From an uncultured SAR86 cluster bacterium (GTDB lineage: Bacteria > Pseudomonadota > Gammaproteobacteria > Magnimaribacterales > Magnimaribacteraceae), in NCBI GenBank assembly GCA_902542325.1, contig CACBUE010000008.1, forward strand, positions 1 to 58,429: 58,429 nucleotides of DNA, in the 5' to 3' direction. The number at the start of each line of letters is the position of its first letter. Positions within the stretch are counted from its first letter, which is position 1. The notes beneath the pieces are model-generated. The model worked only from the letters and a program-made list of their open reading frames with translations, was not told the DNA's origin and made no database searches. Positions 53,955 to 58,429 of the stretch are shown in pieces. The translations under genes were made by a program, and so were the position numbers.

Positions 53955-55040
53955 GTGAATATATCTTTTCTCTCAGAGCTCAGCACTGGTATTGTTATTC
54001 TTGACGATAGTCTAGAGATAATTTTTATCAACTCCTCAGCCCTTTCAATTCTCGATACAACAGAGAAGAACTCGATAGGAAACACCATTGATCAAATTTT
54101 TTATGAAGAACCTGAAAGCATTAATGATTTTGTTGGTGCTTTAGAACTCAATAGAAATTTCACCAAAACAGATACTGTCCTAAATCTGAAGAAAGGAAAA
54201 AGGGTTTTTTGTACTTATTTAGTTCATTCAATAGAAAACAATAACGAAAAAGGCCTAATGCTTGAAATAATAGATAAAGAAAGTTCTTCTGAATTAATCG
54301 AAAGATACAGAATGAAAACAAATCAACAAATATCCCAAGATTTTGTTAGAGGCCTAGCACATGAAATAAAAAATCCTTTAAGTGGCATTAGAGGTTCAGC
54401 TCAACTTCTTAGCAATAAACTGAATAATCAAGATTTGCAAGAATACACAGATATAATAATAAAGCAGACGGATAGGCTGACTTCCCTTGTAGATAATATT
54501 TTGGGACCAAATAAAAAACCCGATTTTCAGTTTCAAAATATTCACTATCCTATAGAGAATGTTCTTAAGCTTATAGATAACGAGTCTGGATACAAAGATA
54601 TCAAGATAATTAAAGATTTTGATCCGAGCATTCCAGATCTGTTTATTGATAGTTATTTGATTGAAAATAGCATACTCAATCTTACAAAGAATGCACGGGA
54701 TGCGCTCATTGACTCAAACACCCCCAATCCTGAAATAAATATCGTCACAAGGATTTCTCATGGAGAAATGATTGACGGCGAAAAAAATGCAATGGTTTGT
54801 AAGATATCGATAATCGATAATGGACCAGGTATTCATGAGGAAATTAAAGACTCTATATTCTTTCCAATGATCACAGGCAAAGACAAAGGGACTGGTCTAG
54901 GACTTTCTATTACACAAGGGATCATTTCTCAACATAAAGGCAATATACACTTTACAAGTGAGCCTAATAGAACAGAATTCTTTATTAATATTCCAGTAAA
55001 TACTCAAAAAGATATAGACTTAAAGACTAGCAATGGATAA
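53955..55040 (+). CDS. ntrB: Nitrogen sensor histidine kinase NtrB
   Basis: A 361-residue soluble two-component kinase. A PAS-like sensor (residues 1-110) precedes the H box GLAHEIKNPLSGIRG with phospho-accepting His136. The N box is NLTKNARDAL and the ATP lid has DNGPGI and GLGLSITQGI. Start is GTG with no Shine-Dalgarno site, just after the terminator stem. With PII it phosphorylates NtrC under nitrogen limitation. It overlaps ntrC by eight bases. Confidence 0.94.
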   Translation: MNISFLSELSTGIVILDDSLEIIFINSSALSILDTTEKNSIGNTIDQIFYEEPESINDFVGALELNRNFTKTDTVLNLKKGKRVFCTYLVHSIENNNEKGLMLEIIDKESSSELIERYRMKTNQQISQDFVRGLAHEIKNPLSGIRGSAQLLSNKLNNQDLQEYTDIIIKQTDRLTSLVDNILGPNKKPDFQFQNIHYPIENVLKLIDNESGYKDIKIIKDFDPSIPDLFIDSYLIENSILNLTKNARDALIDSNTPNPEINIVTRISHGEMIDGEKNAMVCKISIIDNGPGIHEEIKDSIFFPMITGKDKGTGLGLSITQGIISQHKGNIHFTSEPNRTEFFINIPVNTQKDIDLKTSNG

Positions 55041-56412
55041 AAATGTTTGGGTAGTCGATGATGATGAGTCGATCAGATGGGTCCTTGAAAAAGGTCTATC
55101 TGATGGAGGAATGGATGTGCAAACTTTTGATTCTGCTAATAAGGTTATTAAAAAACTTGAAACAGAAAATCCGCATCTCATCCTTACAGACATTAGAATG
55201 CCTGGCCCTAGTGGAATAGACCTACTCGACAAAGTAAAAGAACTTCGACCAGACATCCCTGTAATAATCATGACTGCTCATTCAGATCTAGACAGTGCTG
55301 TTGAATCTTATGAACATGGTGCGTGGGAATATTTACCTAAACCATTTGATATTGAGGAAGCATTATCAATGGTTAAAAGGGCTACATCAGCTGATGAGAT
55401 TAATAAGGAAGAACCAACAGAAACCCAGGCTGAAGTAATTGGTGAAGCCCCAGCAATGCAGGAAGTCTTTAGAGCAATAGGTAAATTATCAAATTCAAAC
55501 TCTACTGTTTTGCTAAATGGCGAATCTGGTACTGGGAAAGAGCTTGTTGCAAGAGCCCTATACCAGCATAGTCCTAGAAAAGATAAAACCTTCATTGCAT
55601 TAAATATGGCAGATATCCCTAAAGAACTGTTAGAAGCAGAACTCTTTGGGCATGAGAAGGGTGCTTTTACTGGTGCAGATGAAAGAAGAATCGGAAGATT
55701 TGAACAGGCAGATGGAGGTACTTTATTTCTAGACGAAATTGGAGATATGCAACTTGAAACTCAAACTAGACTTTTGAGAGTGCTTTCTAATGGAGAATTT
55801 TATAGAGTTGGAGGCAGAGAACCGATTAAAGTTGATGTCAGGATCATTACGGCAACTCACCAAAATATCGAAGATTTAGTTAAAGCTGGAAATTTTAGAG
55901 AGGACCTTTTCCATAGACTTAATGTAATTAAACTATCCTTACCGAAGTTAAATGAAAGAAAAGAAGATATCCCAACTTTAGTAAAACATTTCTTTCAGAA
56001 ATCTTCTGATGAACTTGTTGAAGAGAAAAAATATCTGTCTGCAGAAGTAGAAGACTATTTTATGACTCTTTCTTGGCCAGGTAATGTCAGGCAACTAGAA
56101 AATACTTGTAGATGGCTCACAGTGATGTCTCCAACTAGAGAAGTAAAACTGGAAGATCTTCCAGATGATCTTAAAGTAGAAAATATAGAAAATATGAATG
56201 ACTGGACTAAGGTCTTGCAGACTTGGTCAGAAAATTATTTAGCAAAAGGTAACAACAATTTACTTGAAGAAGCCATACCAGACTTTGAAAGAACCATCAT
56301 TAAAGTTGCGCTCAATAAAACTATGGGAAGAAAAAAAGAAGCTGCGGAATTGCTCGGTTGGGGAAGGAATACTTTGACTAGAAAAATTAAAGAGCTTGGC
56401 TTAGATAACTAA
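55033..56412 (+). CDS. ntrC: Nitrogen response regulator NtrC
   Basis: A 459-residue sigma-54 activator. The receiver has phospho-Asp53 (LTDIRMPGPSG). The AAA+ domain shows Walker A GESGTGKE (163-170) and GAFTGA (210-215), the loop that contacts sigma-54, so rpoN should exist elsewhere in the genome. The C-terminal Fis-like helix-turn-helix is KKEAAELLGWGRNTLTRKIKEL. It activates nitrogen genes and may bind upstream of the synthetase gene. Its stop abuts that of the rhodanese gene. Confidence 0.97.
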   Translation: MDKNVWVVDDDESIRWVLEKGLSDGGMDVQTFDSANKVIKKLETENPHLILTDIRMPGPSGIDLLDKVKELRPDIPVIIMTAHSDLDSAVESYEHGAWEYLPKPFDIEEALSMVKRATSADEINKEEPTETQAEVIGEAPAMQEVFRAIGKLSNSNSTVLLNGESGTGKELVARALYQHSPRKDKTFIALNMADIPKELLEAELFGHEKGAFTGADERRIGRFEQADGGTLFLDEIGDMQLETQTRLLRVLSNGEFYRVGGREPIKVDVRIITATHQNIEDLVKAGNFREDLFHRLNVIKLSLPKLNERKEDIPTLVKHFFQKSSDELVEEKKYLSAEVEDYFMTLSWPGNVRQLENTCRWLTVMSPTREVKLEDLPDDLKVENIENMNDWTKVLQTWSENYLAKGNNNLLEEAIPDFERTIIKVALNKTMGRKKEAAELLGWGRNTLTRKIKELGLDN

Positions 56413-56832
56413 TTACTTTGCTTTTACAAGGGGCATGCCACTCTGGGTCCAGTTCATCATCCCACCAGAAAGAACATTTACATTTATATAGCCCTGCTTT
56501 TTTAACTCTCCTGAGGCTTTGGACGAAACAGTACCGTTTTTACAAATCAGAATGATGCAATCTTCTTCACCCGCCTTAAAGAGTGCATCTTCTTTTAAGA
56601 GATTACTAGGCTGAAGATTCATAGCACCTGCAACTGTACCAGCACCATATTCAGCAGAGCTTCTTAGGTCATAGATGAAAGGGTTCTCTTTATTGATCAG
56701 TCTTGTCATCTCTGAATTGTCAACCTTAGTACCACCTTTTCTTCTTTCATAGATAATCAAAGCCGCAATAAGTATTAATAGGACTAAAACTGCCAAAAAA
56801 TTATCACTTATAAACACGAGGAATTTATTCAT
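56413..56832 (-). CDS. Membrane-anchored rhodanese-domain protein
   Basis: A 139-residue protein with an N-terminal transmembrane helix (LAVLVLLILIAALIIYERR) and one rhodanese domain. FIYDLRSSAEYGAGTVAGAMNL and ILICKNGTVSSKA, with the active-site Cys in the latter, define the fold. Similar anchored rhodaneses (YibN type) lie near phosphoglycerate mutase and secB in gammaproteobacteria; gpmA is the divergent neighbour. The sulfur acceptor is unknown. Confidence 0.88.
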   Translation of the reverse strand: MNKFLVFISDNFLAVLVLLILIAALIIYERRKGGTKVDNSEMTRLINKENPFIYDLRSSAEYGAGTVAGAMNLQPSNLLKEDALFKAGEEDCIILICKNGTVSSKASGELKKQGYINVNVLSGGMMNWTQSGMPLVKAK

Positions 56833-56890
56833 ATCCGGACAGGATTATATAGATTACTAAGTTAAAATATAAAAAACTTTTAACAAAATT

Positions 56891-57496
56891 ATGAAATCAA
56901 AACTTGTTCTGGTCAGACATGGTCAAAGTGAATGGAATGCAAAAAATCTGTTTACGGGTTGGAAAGATCCTAAATTAACTGATCTAGGAATTCAGGAAGC
57001 AATAAAAGCTGGAGATTTATTAGAAACTAGAAATCTGAAATTTGACCTTATGTTCACTTCAGATTTATTTAGAGCTCAAGAGACTGGTCGCTTGATCTTA
57101 GAGCAGATGAATCAAACCGATATACAGGTTATTGAAGATCAGTCTCTTAATGAGAGAAATTATGGAGACTTAGCAGGGCTTAATAAAGATGAAGCGAGAG
57201 AGAAGTGGGGAGAAGAACAAGTACATATTTGGAGACGATCTTTCGATGTTCCCCCGCCAGGAGGAGAGAGTCTAAAAAATACTGCTGAAAGAGTGCTTCC
57301 TTACTTTGAACTTGAAATCATGCCGAAGGTTAAAGAAGGATTAAATATCTTAGTTGCAGCACACGGAAATTCTTTAAGAGCTTTGGTGATGGAATTGGAA
57401 AAGATTAGTTCTGAAGAGATAGTGAAATTAGAAATAGCTACTGGCGATCCTTTGACTTATGAATATTCTAACGGAGAATTTGTTAGGATTGATTAA
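56891..57496 (+). CDS. gpmA: 2,3-bisphosphoglycerate-dependent phosphoglycerate mutase
   Basis: A 201-residue glycolytic mutase. [20 protein letters not shown] has the phosphorylated His; [34 protein letters not shown] in pieces and [12 protein letters not shown] complete the set. It is shorter than the about 250 residues of E. coli GpmA, as in many bacterial forms. Its stop shares TTAA with the convergent hisF stop. Confidence 0.94.
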   Translation: MKSKLVLVRHGQSEWNAKNLFTGWKDPKLTDLGIQEAIKAGDLLETRNLKFDLMFTSDLFRAQETGRLILEQMNQTDIQVIEDQSLNERNYGDLAGLNKDEAREKWGEEQVHIWRRSFDVPPPGGESLKNTAERVLPYFELEIMPKVKEGLNILVAAHGNSLRALVMELEKISSEEIVKLEIATGDPLTYEYSNGEFVRID

Positions 57497-58260
57497 AATC
57501 GAACAGTAATACCTGAAGCCTTCATGGCCTCTTTGGCTTCTTTGATAGAGAACTCTGAAAAATGAAAAATACTTGCTGCTAAAACTGCTTCAGCTCCTCC
57601 AATTTTTACTCCGTCTATTAAATGATCAAGATTTCCCACTCCACCGGAGGCTATAACAGGAATAGATATTCCTGAAGAGACTTTCGAAACTAAGTTATTA
57701 TCAAAACCTTCTTTTGTTCCATCTCTGTCCATACTGGTAAGTAGAATTTCACCTGCTCCATATTCAACAACTTGTTCAGTCCACTGTAAAACATCTATAC
57801 CAGTTCTATTTCTGCCTCCGTAAGTAACAACTTCCCAGGTATTTTCTTTATCAGTCTTGGCTTTAGCATCAACAGCAACAACAATACATTGTGATCCAAA
57901 TTTATCAGCCGCTTCCTTCACGAAGCTAGGATTCTCTACTGCTGAAGTATTTATGGTTACCTTATCTGCACCAGATCTTAAAAGTTTCTTAATATCTTCT
58001 ATCTTCCTTACTCCACCACCAACGGTAAGAGGGATAAAAACCTGACTCGCTATACTTTCAACAGTCTTATAAGTCGTGTCTCTTGTCTCATGACTGGCAG
58101 TAATATCTAACATAGTGATTTCATCAGCTCCTTCAGTATCATATCGTTTTGCAATTTCGACTGGATCACCAGCATCACGGATATTTAAAAAATTTACTCC
58201 CTTCACTACTCTACCCTTATCTACATCAAGACAAGGAATAATGCGCTTTGCAACAGACAT
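57493..58260 (-). CDS. hisF: Imidazole glycerol phosphate synthase, cyclase subunit
   Basis: A 255-residue TIM-barrel enzyme of histidine synthesis. [49 protein letters not shown] and [16 protein letters not shown] are diagnostic; the catalytic Asp residues lie in CLDVD and SMDRDG. It receives ammonia from HisH. hisA is two bases upstream on the same strand. Confidence 0.98.
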   Translation of the reverse strand: MSVAKRIIPCLDVDKGRVVKGVNFLNIRDAGDPVEIAKRYDTEGADEITMLDITASHETRDTTYKTVESIASQVFIPLTVGGGVRKIEDIKKLLRSGADKVTINTSAVENPSFVKEAADKFGSQCIVVAVDAKAKTDKENTWEVVTYGGRNRTGIDVLQWTEQVVEYGAGEILLTSMDRDGTKEGFDNNLVSKVSSGISIPVIASGGVGNLDHLIDGVKIGGAEAVLAASIFHFSEFSIKEAKEAMKASGITVRF

Positions 58261-58262
58261 GA

Positions 58263-58429
58263 TTACTTTCCTAATACCTCGAGTACATCTGCGTAAGTAA
58301 AAGCTTTCTCATATAGCGCTCTTCCACATATCACACCTGAGATATTTTTTTTATCTTCAAGTTGGATAATGTGATCTAGAGAGGAGACACCTCCAGATGC
58401 AATTACAGGAATTTTTGTTTGGTTTGCTA
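58263..58429 (-). CDS. hisA: HisA, phosphoribosylformimino-AICAR isomerase (C-terminal fragment)
   Basis: The last 55 codons of a gene that runs off the right edge. [17 protein letters not shown] carries the second phosphate-binding loop and [19 protein letters not shown] the end of the barrel, as in HisA, the enzyme before HisF. The stop TAA is at 58263-58265. The order hisA-hisF on one strand supports the call. Confidence 0.9.
   Translation of the reverse strand, partial: ANQTKIPVIASGGVSSLDHIIQLEDKKNISGVICGRALYEKAFTYADVLEVLGK

Overview
This is an AT-rich, very tightly packed chromosomal segment of a gammaproteobacterium. The lineage is supported by a fis-purH-purD cluster, cmoA/cmoB, coq7, the lptD-surA-pdxA-rsmA-apaH cluster, gmk-rpoZ-spoT-ridA-recG, an amgK/murU peptidoglycan-recycling pair and a tRNA-Ile2(CAU) directly after rpoD. 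Low GC, gene overlaps, almost no spacers (the longest gap without a gene is about 145 bp) and several lost operon members point to a streamlined, probably oceanic lineage such as SAR86 or a similar group; that placement is inference. No insertion sequence, prophage, CRISPR array or rRNA was seen.

Layout. 1-6.3 kb is small-gene accessory territory: a partial histidine phosphatase, an alpha/beta hydrolase, a small secreted Cys protein, a GH5-like glycosidase, an HNH nuclease, a secreted unknown, a YeiH-type transporter, a DUF411 protein and a membrane-anchored GST-like protein. 6.3-12.3 kb (minus) is rsmE-gshB-ruvX-dnaG-rpoD-tRNA-Ile2. 12.4-16.5 kb (plus) is fis-purH-purD-coq7, then an RRM protein. 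16.6-22.8 kb (minus) runs amgK-murU-rpe-trpE-trpG-trpD-trpC. 22.9-30.8 kb (plus) is lptD-surA-pdxA-rsmA-apaH-cca-folM-like. 30.9-34.5 kb (plus) is a cassette of an APH/LvaA-like kinase, two MaoC hotdog proteins and a spinster-type MFS transporter. 34.5-37.1 kb holds folK-folB-tsaD (minus) divergent from rpsU-yqeY. 37.1-44.0 kb has ribE and pyrE (minus), then gmk-rpoZ-spoT-ridA-recG. 44.0-49.6 kb contains cmoA-cmoB, a GNAT gene, a membrane pyrophosphatase, a dicarboxylate symporter and a rubredoxin. 49.7-52.8 kb is ubiA-COG3146-AlkA-like-DUF1249. 52.9-56.4 kb is a type II glutamine synthetase followed by ntrB-ntrC. 56.4-58.4 kb is a rhodanese, gpmA, hisF and partial hisA.

From murU to yqeY the order follows the block I recall from Pseudomonas (murU-amgK-lptD-surA-pdxA-rsmA-apaG-apaH...cca-folK-folB-plsY-tsaD-rpsU-yqeY-dnaG-rpoD-tRNA). 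Here apaG and plsY are missing, dnaG-rpoD-tRNA has moved away and flipped, and the kinase/MaoC/MaoC/MFS cassette sits inside the block. That cassette is the best candidate for a poorly described system: a possible hydroxyacyl-CoA phosphorylation and hydration route. Other points of interest are a nitrogen operon built on GSII instead of GSI, a CCA-adding enzyme with Glu in its catalytic DxD motif and no HD motif, a primase with an all-Cys zinc site, a three-Cys LptD, and a tRNA that begins at the base right after the rpoD stop codon.
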